Positions 21,970-32,786 of a DNA stretch of 64,000 bases are shown here, in pieces. The notes under the pieces were generated by a model. It was not told where the DNA came from and ran no database searches. It saw nothing but the letters and a program-made list of their open reading frames with translations. Made by a program: the position numbers and the translations under genes. Numbering within the stretch: position 1 is the first letter of the stretch; each line of letters opens with the position of its first letter. Source of the stretch: Favolaschia claudopus (Eukaryota; Basidiomycota; Agaricomycetes; Agaricales; Mycenaceae); NCBI GenBank assembly GCA_037176885.1, contig JAWWNJ010000021.1, forward strand, positions 434,001 through 498,000, in the 5' to 3' direction.

Positions 21970-22640
21970 GCGAACGCCCCCAAGATGATGCCCCCAGGAC
22001 AGAAGCGTCCCCGCTATTCACTTCCCTCCCCCGCCGACACCCGCGCGCCCTTGTGGCCCGGCATCTTCTCTTCTTTTCTTTCTTTTCTTCCTCTGTAGAT
22101 AGTTTATCCACTTTATGCTCTATGGCCCCATGCACTATGCATCCGCCACTATACCCCGGTAATTCACACTACTTACCTTACACTCCGAGACTATACTCTA
22201 CCAACTACGGACGATTCCTCCCTAGAGCTACTCCCCTCTATTTATCGCCCCACGGGCACCGCGTCTTAGTAGTTAGTTTACTTGTTGCGGTATACAAATG
22301 CTGACACAAAAAAAATGGCCAAGCACGTGACAGCCACGTTCTGTCTTTTGAACTCAACCTTCATGAAGTTATGGGCATAAATTCGCCAATCATCGTGCAC
22401 AGACAGGGAGAAACGACAAAGTCAAGGAAAATGAGTGATTTGCCATGCCGTCAGGGCATTTGGCAGGGGACAACAACAGCAACAACAACAACAACAAACA
22501 GACCAGTGAGACATTTGATCCCTGCCAGTTGCTGGTCACCACAAAAAAGAAAGAAAAGGTGGCCAAGCACGTGACAGCCACGTTCTGTCTTTTGAACTCA
22601 ACCTTCATGAAGTTATGGGCATAAATTCGCCAATCATCGT

Positions 22641-22869
22641 TCCGGCTGTGTTTGGTCTCCTTGAAGATGTATGTGTTCCAGCATTGAGCAGTGAATGGAT
22701 GATTGATGTTCCACAGAGTCGTGAACCTGAATTCAATATGTACCCTGCCATCTTTTTAAAGGGGTGATAATTAACTTGTGTAGGGCTCTAAGGCCTGGTA
22801 ATTGTACACCTATTCTGCCCTTCGGAATCCCTGTATAACCAACCCATCGTCTTCTTATTCTTGTCCGCA
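22641..22869. other. Spacer before the monooxygenase pseudogene
   Basis: I find no N-terminal GxGxxG exon for the monooxygenase here, so the gene appears to lack its first exon(s). Confidence 0.35.
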
Positions 22870-24930
22870 AGAATGCAGCGAAACAGGCAAAGTTGACCGT
22901 CGTTGTAGTCGAGCGGGAGAAGGAAATAGGACAATCTGATGTATGCTTGTGGTGGCAGATCCTGTTCGCTGCTGCAAGTTATATTCAACTCTCATAAATA
23001 TTTTTTTCTCAGGTTGGCCGCGGCATTCGCCTTCCACCTAGAATATCTTGTATCGCTGGAATCTGGAGCCCGAAGTTTCTGCAGTCGCCGTCAAGTTGAA
23101 GCAAATCCAAATCTCCCGCCGTGCGTTTTTTCTTGTTGACACCCCTCCCCTAGATCCTCATTCATCAAACGCAACCAGTGGAGACAGGGGATCGTCTGGG
23201 GGATCACTATTGGGATGACGAGGCTTTACGAGAAACACAGGGGGAGTTTCTTTTCGGCCATGTGAGTTTGCGCTCTCCACTATATACAATATATTACTGA
23301 AGGAAATGAAGCTTGCTGATCTTCGGAAGATGATGTATGATGTTGCTGTTGGTCAAGGCGCCACTGTCCGCCTAGGTGCTACCGCGGTATCTTTTGACCC
23401 TGAGCGCCGTGCGGTCGCCTTCGACTCTGGGGGAACATTAACAGCTGATGTAATTATTGGAGCCGACGGTGTATTTGGCCTCATACGACCAATATTATTG
23501 GCAGAGCAGAACATCGAGGAAGCGACCACACCGCCCTTGTGCATGTACAGGTGAGATCCCAGTGTTTTCCTTGGCAAGACATAACTCCGTATCCAGTGCG
23601 ATTATACCCAGAGCTTTGGTGGAAAACGACCCCCAATCCAAACATTTCTATGACCCTAAAGTAGTTCGTTGTCGTGTCTATGACCTACTAAGTACTTATC
23701 CTTATTCAGATCTCCATGTTCTCTTTCTTCGGGAACAATCAATCCGTCATCAGTCACCCTACTGTATGGATATACTGTGTCGAGGATTGTCAGAGCCTTA
23801 ATTGCTGCTGTAGGGTGGCGCTCCTTCATTTACGTTCACGTTATATCGCCCTTGGGACGAATTTGAGAACTCTCCCGCAGATGGAATGCGGGTTGCTTTA
23901 CAAAGTGTGTGCCCAAGGTAGATACTGGACTATGTTTTCTTGTCCGTGCTGACATCAGTTCAGACTGCGAAATCTTGGCCCGCTAATAGAACAACCACGG
24001 CGCTTCTCAGTCTACGCACATCCAGCGCTTGAGGACTGGCTGGATGGCACCGGGCGACTGGTTGTCGTTGGCGGAGCGGCTCATCCGATACCTGTAATCA
24101 CTTTCTCCATCTCCATCACCACGAAACTCATCTCAACTGATTAGCCTGGATCCACGCAGCAATACGCCATGGGCCTCGAAGACGGCGCAGTCCTTGCCAA
24201 ACTCTTCTCACATCTTGCCACCGACAGCCAAATCACCGACTTCCTCTATGCTTTCCAAGAACTCCGCCAACCGCGCACTGAATCCGTGCTTGCCTCGGAA
24301 ACAGGTATCATCCACTACATGGGCATGCCCAACTGTCCCGACCAGGCCCGTGATCAGGCTATGCAAGCTGTCAGGGGAACCCCTGTTCTGCACAGCATGA
24401 TGCAAAGGGACTTGGGCATTTCTGCCCAAGTCCCATTACATCATTGTGGAGCTCCATCAAACTATGACATAGTTGGACTGGGATCTTGCGCACCCTCCAG
24501 TCCAACTACGTCATCAAGGTGGGACTTAGCTTGTGACCGGGCTAGAGACTATTGCCGGTTGACCCGGCCCTGTGGGAACTAGTTAGTATATGTTTGCCAC
24601 ACCTAGCGTGGGAATCCTTAGCCTTTCTTCTCTTTGGATTCTCCCTCGCTAGGTGCGCTGTAATGTATTCCTAGTAGCGTCTTTAATTAACTTTGGATTC
24701 TCCCTCGCTAGACCCTCGAGACATCTCGGGTCCTAAAGGTTGCCCTTACACAAGCCAAGTACAAATCAGGGGACGATCTGTTCGTTTATTCGGGCGATGA
24801 AGAGGAGTCGGCCGAGTGGGCGGAGATCAAGACGGTGTTTGGTTACGATGCGGAGGATGAGGCGGATAATTGGTGGGTGACTTGGGGACGGCTGAGGGCG
24901 CGATCTCTGGAGAATGAAGACACACGGGGG
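22870..24930 (+). pseudogene. FAD-dependent monooxygenase pseudogene (salicylate-hydroxylase-like)
   Basis: The exons encode the end of the FAD Rossmann region (KLTVVVVEREKEIG), then VGRGIRLPP, NILYRWNLEPEVSAVAVKLK, DEALRETQGEFLFGH, LADLRKMMYDVAVGQGATVR, DVIIGADGVFGLIRP (the GADG motif), AIIPRALVENDPQSKHFYDP, RLVVVGGAAHPIPP (G where GD is usual) and QYAMGLEDGAVLAKLFSH. GT-AG introns are visible at 22941-23012, 23121-23178, 23262-23311, 23551-23596 and 24094-24144. Lesions: no GxGxxG exon; a small indel near 23040 between RLPP and NILYRW; an unclear stretch at 23690-23960; and a 345-bp insertion at 24406-24750. Excising the insertion joins MMQ to AKYKSGDDLF and an acidic C terminus (FGYDAEDEADNWWVTWGRLR). 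Such enzymes hydroxylate aromatic or prenylated substrates using NAD(P)H; the substrate cannot be told. Confidence 0.8.
24406..24750. mobile_element. LTR-like repeat inserted in the monooxygenase pseudogene, copy 1
   Basis: It lies between two CAA triplets (24403-24405 and 24751-24753), and removal restores the host frame. It ends ...GGTTGCCCTTACA and shares GTGGGAACTAGTTA, CACCTAGCGTGGGAATCC and GATTCTCCCTCGCTAGACCC with the split copy at 28975-30300. Relative to that copy it has an extra ~60 bp with a duplicated GGATTCTCCCTCGCTAG. No TG start or clear inverted repeat is visible, so a solo LTR is only one possibility; a 3-bp target duplication would be unusual for it. Confidence 0.55.
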
Positions 24931-25078
24931 ACCCGCAAACGTCTTTGCTGGAATCGGTGTTTGTCCAAACCGCTTACCCCAACCCAGCCTACTGCTGCCA
25001 TTTTTGCGCTTTCACCGTCAACTCACATTATCGCTCCATGTACTCGAGTACACTACTCACTTGAGCATTTGGATACTA

Positions 25079-25200
25079 CAGTGCCAACTGCCACCTTTTC
25101 GGCACACGTGCCGTGAGTAATCAGCTGCTCGAAACCAAAATTTTTTGATTTACGTTAAGACCTCATTTTCTTACGTAATCGGTCATTTTTTTTTTCGCCG
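25079..25200. mobile_element. Left end of a CAGTGCCAAC element (partner end not adjacent)
   Basis: TA precedes CAGTGCCAACTGCCACC. The next 120 bp are the near-exact complement of 30040-30187, including TTTTCGGCACACGTGCCGTG and GACCTCATTTTCTTACGTAA. It could pair with 30187 as one 5.1-kb element, or be a truncated second copy; see the findings. A further TACAGTGCCGG start lies at 25203. Confidence 0.5.
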
Positions 25201-25803
25201 GTACAGTGCCGGACACGCAAAGTCGACAATGTTGATTGCCGGCGAACGGGAATTTTGGGGATAAATCTGACTTCAGATTCGGATTCGCCGACCCCTGAAA
25301 AGCTCAAAAAACCACCTCCGAAGTTTTTCCCACGACATTTTGGCTGTGGCCAAATTTTTGAGGTCAAAGATCGAAACTGTGTGTACCCCTTTTGAGCTCC
25401 GAGCGCAAAATTACTGATCCTTGGCAGGTGTAAGTGGAAGGGTCACGGCCTGAACTACAATCTGAGCGGTAATCCGTGCAAATTCTCAGCACCAACCCAC
25501 GGCAGCGGCACGGCATGGTGATCGGCAAGCATGTTGACACATGGTCTGTGATAGAATTGATCAACATGATGTAAGTTGTCCAAATACGGCGATGTTTCCC
25601 AAGGAATTCGTGCCAAAACGGCTCGTGAAATTGCCTTGATGTTATCAGGGACAGAACCAGCTCGATTAACGGAGTCGATTGCGCTATGTTTCGTAATTTT
25701 CCCATGAAATCTCGGTGTTCGGCCAAATTTTTGGGGTCAATTTTTTTGATTTTGAGTTTTGGAGAAATCGGCTCGTGCAAAACCGTTGTTTGGGTCTATA
25801 ACA
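25201..25803. other. Repeat fragments, no gene
   Basis: 25312-25378 (CTCCGAAGTTTTTCCCACGA and onward to AGGTCAAA) is repeated directly at 32468-32528. Short ORFs only. Confidence 0.4.
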
Positions 25804-27063
25804 AACCGTGCCTGTGGTTGGCTATGTCTCGGCTAGACGTAGGCAAATGATCCTGTTTGATCCCCGCGATTCCGACTGATCCCCCCTGTCAAACTCGGCA
25901 TTCGCCGTGGATTGACCCAAAACTCAATCCGACTTCAGAGTTACTTCCTCAGGCTCAAACTTTTCGATAAATTCCTGCAAGTAATAGAATTATACAGTCT
26001 GAAGGCCTATATACATTTTGGAAGAGGCTGTGTATTTGATTTAAGCTAAAGTGCTGCAACTCGAAAATTGGCTTGAACGGCATGAAAAGTTTTGAAGCGC
26101 TGAGGCCCTAAATAAGGCCGAGACGCGGGGGAAGAGTAATTTCCCTCGACGACAAAATTGTCCCCGTTAATGGGGCAGAAACCGAAAATTTAGAAGGATA
26201 CCGGGACGAGACATCGAGGAGAACCACCGCATCACAGTACATACCTTATGCATTATTATTCCTTCCAAATGACGCAGAAAACACCCGACGCGACGTCGTT
26301 AGATGCTCACAAAGAACGTCGCGCGAAGTCGCGCTCGCCGTTTGTGCGCGTCTACATTGCGCTCGTCAGTTGTGTGCATCTATACGACGATGACTCCAAA
26401 CACGGCCCAACCAGCGTTTGACACTTGAGCTGGCACGCTATGGTCGAATGATCCTGCAGATGCTGCTGACGAGGTGGAAGGGGCGTCTCATTGCGTTGTA
26501 GAGACACAGAGCGCTGATTCGCCGCTAGCGCGAGGTAAGTATGTGGGCGGCTGAAGGGGTACTCAACAAGAATCATAGCCATACCCGGATGCCGCCACAG
26601 CATACGACAGACAATGAGCGTCGGTGCAACGAGGCGGCATCTGGGTGTAAGAAATGGTTAGCAAGAGAGGGGACGGTCACGCGAGAGGCAGTCACACACC
26701 TTAGATCGCTGAGACGTCGCAGGCAAAAATTTAAAGCCAAAAATTCCGTGCTTGAATCAGAGGGAGACGGGTCCCGATCAGAGCAAGGTTCTGTCGTTCT
26801 CCACGGCGCAAAGACGATGCTTTCAAGTGTGCGCAGACGAGTCGATTCACAGTTTTTGTCAAGGTTTCCTTCTTGCCAATTTTGAAAGTTCCGGGATGAG
26901 AAAGAGCCCATGAATAACAATAGACCAAGAAGTACCAGGGAGACGGGGATGCAAAGACGAGATGAGCGCAAGAGCTGTGAGTTCAGAGCCGGAGTGACGG
27001 ACTCCCTGCGAGAAATTGAGGTGGCAGTTGATGGCGGCAGTTGCCGGTTACCAATCTTGAATT
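25804..27063. mobile_element. Inverted internal fragment of hAT-like element A
   Basis: It is nearly identical to 7643-8903 in opposite orientation; for instance the ORFs 8106-8357 (+) and 26352-26603 (-) encode the same 83 residues. It lacks about 130 bp and 95 bp of the original ends, including both inverted termini. No target duplication of its own is seen, so it did not arrive by simple hAT transposition. Confidence 0.9.
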
Positions 27064-27383
27064 CTATTGGCTTGTCCTATGTCGCTTTGCGAAGTAAACC
27101 CGAATTGAAGGCAGGAGTGAGGACTAAAAGGAGAGACAGTAAATAGAGGAAATCAAAGCTTCACCAAGTGAAGGGAATAAGGATAGAGAGCGAATATAGG
27201 GTACGGTACGGCGGTAAAGATGTCTTCGGAGATCGACAAGATCAAAAGGATCATAGATCGGCAGGAGTGAAATGGAATGGAAAAGGAAAGATAAGGAAAG
27301 ATTCGTCAAATGCGAGACATCTTGACACCAGATTATCTGAGAAGGAGTCAGAAAGAAAAAGGATAAGGAAATGAACTCACAAT

Positions 27384-28050
27384 CTATAGGACGGTCAAAT
27401 CACCGATTGCAGTGACAATTTGGGTTAACAGCCAATCGTCGAGAGCATCTTCAAGGGTCAGCGGCTCGACTGCATTCCCATGCTCATCCCGAGCGGGGTA
27501 AGTTGCGAGGTGTAATTTCACCAGATGAGACAAAGGAATCCATGCGGATCGAAGACAGCTGCGGAATGCGATTGTTCCCTCTGCCATGCCTGCTGCGCGC
27601 TTCCGCTCATCTATATCGTAGTCGGTGTTGCTGGGAAGAGCAAAGACGGCAGAAATACCTTGTGTAAGCTCAACACACGGCGCACCCGTCGCTGCCCATA
27701 CGAACATCTGCGGGCGAAATGATGGAGAATCGATGCGAGATAAAGGAACGATGGGATGAATGGCGGGTTTAGCAATTTCGAATCGCCCGGCGCAGGGTAT
27801 TCCCGCACGCGAAAAGAAGCCGCGAAGGACAGCAGGCAGATTGACAATAGATGGAAGGTTAATCATCGCATGAGCGATATCCCGCGCAGAGGGGCAAACG
27901 ATGTCGAGATTGGGCTCAAGCGAAGAGAAATCTTGAACTCGTGAAGCCCATATCTGGCTGAGGAACCGCTCGGTTCCACCAGGAAAAGAACGAAAGAGCT
28001 GATTAAAATTGAGTCCGAAATTAATACTGCGAAGCGTATGAAAAAACTTG
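27384..28050 (-). pseudogene. Unrecognised gene fragment
   Basis: One frame stays open from about 28050 to the stop near 27386: FGLNFNQLFRSFPGGTERFL, then CPSARDIAHAMINLPSIVNL, PLSRIDSPSFRPQMFVWAAT, FRSCLRSAWIPLSHLVKLHL and PLTLEDALDDWLLTQIVTAI. The composition looks like a folded cytosolic protein. The 5' side runs directly into the foldback element at 28077, so the gene is truncated there. I do not recognise the family; an ATG start inside the fragment would be at 27866. Confidence 0.45.
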
Positions 28051-28076
28051 CCTCAAACATATTGAATCCATTCTGG

Positions 28077-28760
28077 CTCGTAGTGAGAAAAAGTCATGGA
28101 CGGTCGGTTCTTTGACCGATTTCGGCTGTCTTTGCACCCTTTTCTATAATTCCAGGTGCTGGGTGTATGTAGACTACACTTGCAACAAATTACTGACCAT
28201 CACCGAGATTCAATATAATTGATATTTGGCTATAAACAGCCAAACAATCAGACAACTCCGAAATTGATTTTTCTAACTCAGCAAGATTTTTTTTTCACAG
28301 AAATACCTCCCACGCAGGGTGTACCTCTAAAAAAACTATTGAGATTCAGAATTTAGATGAAGCAAAACGGTGCAGCCATTCTTGAGATATCGTGCTTGCA
28401 AGTTTGCCACCAAAAATGGTAAAAACAGCCAAAAGTGGCCAACTTCAGAGCGCGATATCTCAACAACGGCTGCACCATTTGACTTCATTCAAGTTGTAAA
28501 GTCACTCAGTTTTGATGGCGCTACAAGACAGTCCAAACTATTATTCGAACAAAAAAAGTCCCGTTGACTTACAAAATGGAGGTTTTGAGCTACAAGATTG
28601 TTTGGCCATTTTCGGCCAAACATCAATTATTTTTGATCTTGGTGATGGTCAGTAATTTGTTGCAGGTGCAGTTTACATACACTCACCACCTGGAATCATA
28701 CAAAAAGACGGCCGGGATCGGTCAAAAAACCGACCGTCCACGACTTTTTTTCACCACGAG
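28077..28760. mobile_element. Full-length foldback element, 684 bp
   Basis: The ends CTCGTAGTGAGAAAAAGTCA / (inverted) CTCGTGGTGAAAAAAAGTCG continue into GGACGGTCGGTT...GACCG. Pairing recurs near the centre: GGTGCAGCC..TTGAGATATCG (28368-28392) against CGATATCTCAACAACGGCTGCACC (28452-28475). The whole element can therefore fold into a long imperfect hairpin. No target duplication is certain. Confidence 0.6.
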
Positions 28761-28974
28761 TACTGACATCTCATGCACTGGTCATGTCAGTCAGGAAGAT
28801 TCAGTACAGCTCGTAGACTGAGCATAACTTTGTCACTTGTGATTTTGCGTAATTCGATAAAAGCGCAGCATTGGATAATGAATTTGGCACATAGTTATGA
28901 GTTTGATACTCTTGGGTAATTTGTCGGCTTTTGGCACTACACAGCCACCTATGACGCAGGCCTCCTGCAGATTT

Positions 28975-30300
28975 CCCACTTTCTTGTCAAATCCCCAAAG
29001 CCCTATGTCATCGTGGAGTAAGGCATGTGACTTGGCCCGGGATCATTGCCGACTGCTCCGAGCTTGTGGGAATTACAGTGCCACTCATCACCTCTCGACT
29101 ACCATATAAGGGTGTGGGAAAGTAAAAATTTGTAATCCTTTCTCGGGCCGCAAAAAAAGGCCGATTTCCTCGGAAACTGCGGCAAACGACTCAGTTTGAT
29201 TGCAGCTATCAGGCTTGTAAACGGCTAAGCTGTAGCATCAAATTTCAGTTTTCGGACCCCAAAAAAAACTATGTCTTGTAATGCCGGTGCCCGGCTTACA
29301 GATGAGGGGGAGCTTGCGTCAATTCCGTCCAGACTACACAGAAGTACGACGAAAAGACAACAAAACTGTGCATCAGTCCAATGGAAAAAAGAAAGCTATC
29401 CTTCGACCTGAGAACCTCAGAAGTTAGACTGAGACTGAGAGGCTAAGTTTTGTCCTTGGATCGGCCTTCGATCCACAACTCAATGCATCTTTCTTGTATT
29501 ACTGTTGTAGTCCCGGTGAAATCTGCTACGATGAGCTGAATACAGGAATTTGTGCAGTTTTGACTGCTGCCCAGGCCAATGTCTTTGATTTTTTTTTTGG
29601 AATTGTGTGAATTGAACTCGACTACAGCTGCCTTTGTGCCATGTGGTGTCTTTAATCGTCGGGATGACTCCTTATACTTGATTTCCTATTGATGCCAGCC
29701 CTTGGCTGAGAGTATTCCTTGACTGCATTTTCCCTGAGTGCACCGCTGTACAGTAGGCCACCTTGAGGCCAACTTGAGGCCACTCGTCTCAGGTCTGGGT
29801 CGTCTCTAAGCCTCCATCACATATCATATTGATGGCGTACCCGTGGGAGATCACAGCTGATGGCGTACCCGTGGGAGAGTAGGCACATTGCACAGCCACA
29901 CACTGTTTACCGGTGCATAGAGCCTCGGACCGAGGCAGAATGTCTATTTCTTGTGCTTTCACGGTAAGTAGATCAAGGTTTAGACCGCCAGTAGCGGAGA
30001 AAAGGGCAAAAAATGTAGGAAATTTTGGTTCAACAGCCGAAAAAAATGACCGATTACGTAAGAAAATGAGGTCTTAACGTGAATCGCATTCTTTTCATCG
30101 GTTTCCTTCCAAAAAAATTGGTTTTGAGCTCTAATTCTCAGCCGATCACTCACGGCACGTGTGCCGAAAAGGTGGCGGTTGGCACTGTAGTTACTATATG
30201 TTTACTGCACCTAGCGTGGGAATCCTCAGCCTTTCTTCTCTTCGGATTCTCCCTCGCTAGACCCTCGAGATATCTCGGGTCCTAAAGGTTGCCCTTACAG
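28975..30300. mobile_element. LTR-like repeat, copy 2, split by a TA-flanked element
   Basis: The left part (about 28975-29082: TGTCATCGTGGA..., ATTGCCGACTGCTCCGAGC, GTGGGAATTA) and the right part (30188-30300: TAGTTACTATATG..., CACCTAGCGTGGGAATCCTC, ending TTGCCCTTACA) together match copy 1 at 24406-24750. The junction reads GTGGGAATTA-GTTACTATATG versus GTGGGAACTAGTTAGTATATG in copy 1. Confidence 0.55.
29083..30187. mobile_element. TA-flanked element, about 1.1 kb, in LTR-like copy 2
   Basis: It starts CAGTGCCActCatCACCTcTCG (upper case: shared bases) after TA and ends with the complement of CAGTGCCAACCGCCACCTTT before TA. The inverted repeat is well kept only for the right end; the left is mutated. 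Tandem GATGGCGTACCCGTGGGAGA (29832 and 29860) lies inside. No transposase ORF. Confidence 0.5.
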
Positions 30301-30485
30301 CATTGAATGACTCCACAGCACAAGAATTCGACCAGAAAGATAAGTGCAAATGCAAAGTCTAGACAAGTTTTGTTTGAGGGCACACAACAATTGTTTGCAA
30401 ACATAAACAGATTCGCGTGCTGCAACATTTTCACAGCTAGAAGTCATATTTTAAAGGGCAGTTGCTTCCATCCAAACTGTCTGTA

Positions 30486-31172
30486 CAGTGGCGGCAAAAA
30501 ATACTTGCCGTGAGTTTGTCGCGAGTTGCCCGCCACATACTCAACGAAATGGGGCAGAATAAAATGGAGGCATGCATTATTGATAGCTGCCTACCTTATA
30601 ACCCACTCAACCCGGTGAAATTCCCTTCTAGTTACCCTATAATAAAATCATCTTCCAAGATAGGAAAATTCGGATCAGCGAATTTTACTCACAGTGAATA
30701 TTTGTGAAAGTAGTCTGAAAGTGCTTCAAAAATGAACCTGGTTCACACTTTAGCTGAACACAATTGACCATGTTTTGAGCTCGCAATGGCTGGTTGAAGT
30801 TGACGATTTTCGGGTAAAATCCACCAAAAATTGAGTAAAAAATGGCAACAATGGCCGACTTCAAATGGCCATTGCGAGCTCAAAAGGGGGTCAATTTGAT
30901 TCAACTGAAGTGCGAAATGGGTACAATTTTCAAGCACTTTCAGACTATCTTCACAGATTTTGACTGTGGGTAAAATTTCTTGATCCGGATTTTCCTATTT
31001 TGGAAGATGATTTTATTACCATACAATCAAAAGCGTTTCTTGTGAGTCTGAGCGGTCTATCAGAAGGAGGATTATCCCTATAGTGAGTGTGAATTTTATT
31101 TTGACCAATTCCGTGAACTGTGTGGCCGGAAACTCGCGACAAACTCACGGCAAGTATTTTTTGCCGCCACTG
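30486..31172. mobile_element. CAGTGGCGGC-ended foldback element, 687 bp
   Basis: TA flanks (30484-30485 and 31173-31174). The ends CAGTGGCGGCAAAAAATACT pair over about 50 bp, with further pairing inside (AAATCATCTTCCAA against TTGGAAGATGATTT; AATGGCCATTGCGAGCTC against GAGCTCGCAATGG). Non-coding. Same end type as 31575, 32266, 52394 and (variant) 54164. Confidence 0.8.
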
Positions 31173-31574
31173 TAACTACAAGCTAAGATGCTGAACTAGT
31201 ATTATGCGTCATTTATGTACCTTCCAACAGTTTCATTTCGAACCAAAACCACAATTTCCACAATTCTGGCTAAGATCTTTGCATGCACCTTGTCTTGCCA
31301 ATATTGCAGGGTAAAGGTCAGACAGAAAGCTGCTCAGGGAACCCCTAAGTCCAAACGACTAACATATTGCACCACAATCACCATGCGCCCCAAACAGGGA
31401 TTTGGTTATATTGATAATAATTCTCTGCATTATTCACAGTCAAACTACTAACAGCAATCTTCCTCAAACTCATACCGGGTAAATGGAACATACCAAACTA
31501 CAATATATTAGGATACAAGTTCCGTGAGAAAACACGTGGTTAAGTACTTTCTGTGATGACGAGTAGTCAGAGTA

Positions 31575-31953
31575 CAGTGGCGGCAAAATCTGATGTCACC
31601 CCCAAAAAAGGAAATTCTCATCAATTCAACTCGTTTTCTTTTCTGTGCCCTGTTTTCTGTAGTCGGACCTTTCGCAGTGCATTCAAGACGATTTCAAACA
31701 CATGCACCCCTTTTCCGTCTTAGGATACCTCGAAAATTAACACTTTTTGGGCAAGACTTTCCAACCATCTTTGGCCCAGTCCTCCTCAATGAATGTACCT
31801 ATCTTTCTCAATCTTGCTTCCACAGGCAGTGTATTTGCCGTGTCAATGGATCTGTGCCCTTGTCGCCCCCAGACGGCGATGGCAAGGGCAGATTAGAGGC
31901 GGTTTGATGAAAATTTCCTTTTTTGGGGGTGACATCAGATTTTGCCGCCACTG
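31575..31953. mobile_element. CAGTGGCGGC-ended MITE, 379 bp
   Basis: TA on both sides; termini CAGTGGCGGCAAAATCTGAT, then GTCACCCCCAAAAAAGGAAA, paired over about 50 bp. Non-coding. Confidence 0.85.
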
Positions 31954-32265
31954 TAAGTGCGTACTGTATCAGTAATTACCGTACTATTTTGAACACTGAG
32001 AAGTACGAGTTTTGAAGCAATTGAAATCTCTCCAACCCAGGTTGAACGACAATTGAACGACACAAAATGAATCATCGGCTTTTTCGGACTCAGTGTGCGA
32101 ACGGCCGAGGGATGTTCCGAGGGAATCTTGAATTCGATTGGCTGGATTATGTCTCAGGGAGGCAGTTGCTCCGAAAGGACATACCTCTTACCATATCTTG
32201 AATACCTTTGATTTGCCCAATCGCGACATAGAAATCAAGATTTTCCGGCGCTTTTGTGGGAGCTA

Positions 32266-32392
32266 CAGTGGCGGCGCCATCTGATGCCACCCCCAAAAAA
32301 TTGATGTGACCCCAATCGACTCCATTTGCATCAAAAGTTCAAGAAATAGGCTGTTCTATTTTTAGGGGTGGCATCAGATGGCGCCGCCACTG
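32266..32392. mobile_element. CAGTGGCGGC-ended MITE, 127 bp
   Basis: TA on both sides; termini CAGTGGCGGCGCCATCTGAT, then GCCACCCC, paired. The smallest complete member in the window; relatives at 18638 and 52394. Confidence 0.85.
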
Positions 32393-32786
32393 TACAGAAG
32401 CTTTGGAGAGCTAATTTCTGGGGAACAGAGTCTCAAATACATGATGAGGAAAACTTGAATTCTCTCGGCTCCTCCGAAGTTTTTCCCACGACATTTTGGC
32501 TGTCGCCAAATTTTTGAGGTCAAAAAATGAAAATTGTGTGTACATACCTCTCCGAAGAACCGCACTCCATCAGAAACCGGACAGAAACCGTAGCTATATT
32601 TGAATAGGTTTTCTATTCAAATATTTGAATAGGTTTGTTTTCTATTCAAATATTCCAGCTATTTTATAGACAGTTTCGATTTTCGAGCTGAGTTCGGCAG
32701 CTCCCGGCATAAGTACCCGTCATATAATTATTTTTAGCTCCATCATGACGAGCGTTGCCCGCCAATACTCTCCTCACCAGTGTGGC

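Larger units (their letters stand above)
20231..22315 (+). mobile_element. 5'-truncated LINE with 14-bp target duplication
   Basis: TGGCCAAGCACGTG flanks both sides (20217-20230 and 22316-22329). The 3' end is a short poly(A) run (22308-22315) after a 3' UTR that shares GGGCACCGCGTCTTAGTAG and ACTTGTTGCG with 60420-60561. It starts inside the ORF2 C terminus, so most of the LINE was never copied. It carries a 1172-bp CACTA-like insertion (20557-21728). Confidence 0.85.
20063..22640. repeat. Tandem duplication (unit ~240 bp), first copy split by a LINE
   Basis: Unit 2 is 22397-22640. Unit 1 is 20063-20230 continued at 22330-22396. Both start GCACAGACAGGGAGAAACGA and end AATTCGCCAATCATCGT, and are nearly identical except in a (CAA)n tract that is longer in unit 2. 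The LINE target duplication lies inside unit 1 only, so the duplication came first or the LINE hit one of two pre-existing copies. The sequence has no assigned function. Confidence 0.85.

Noticed and set aside
25203..25330. Second TACAGTGCCGG start as the left end of another TA-flanked element.
   Set aside because: No matching inverted end could be found downstream; it may be chance similarity.
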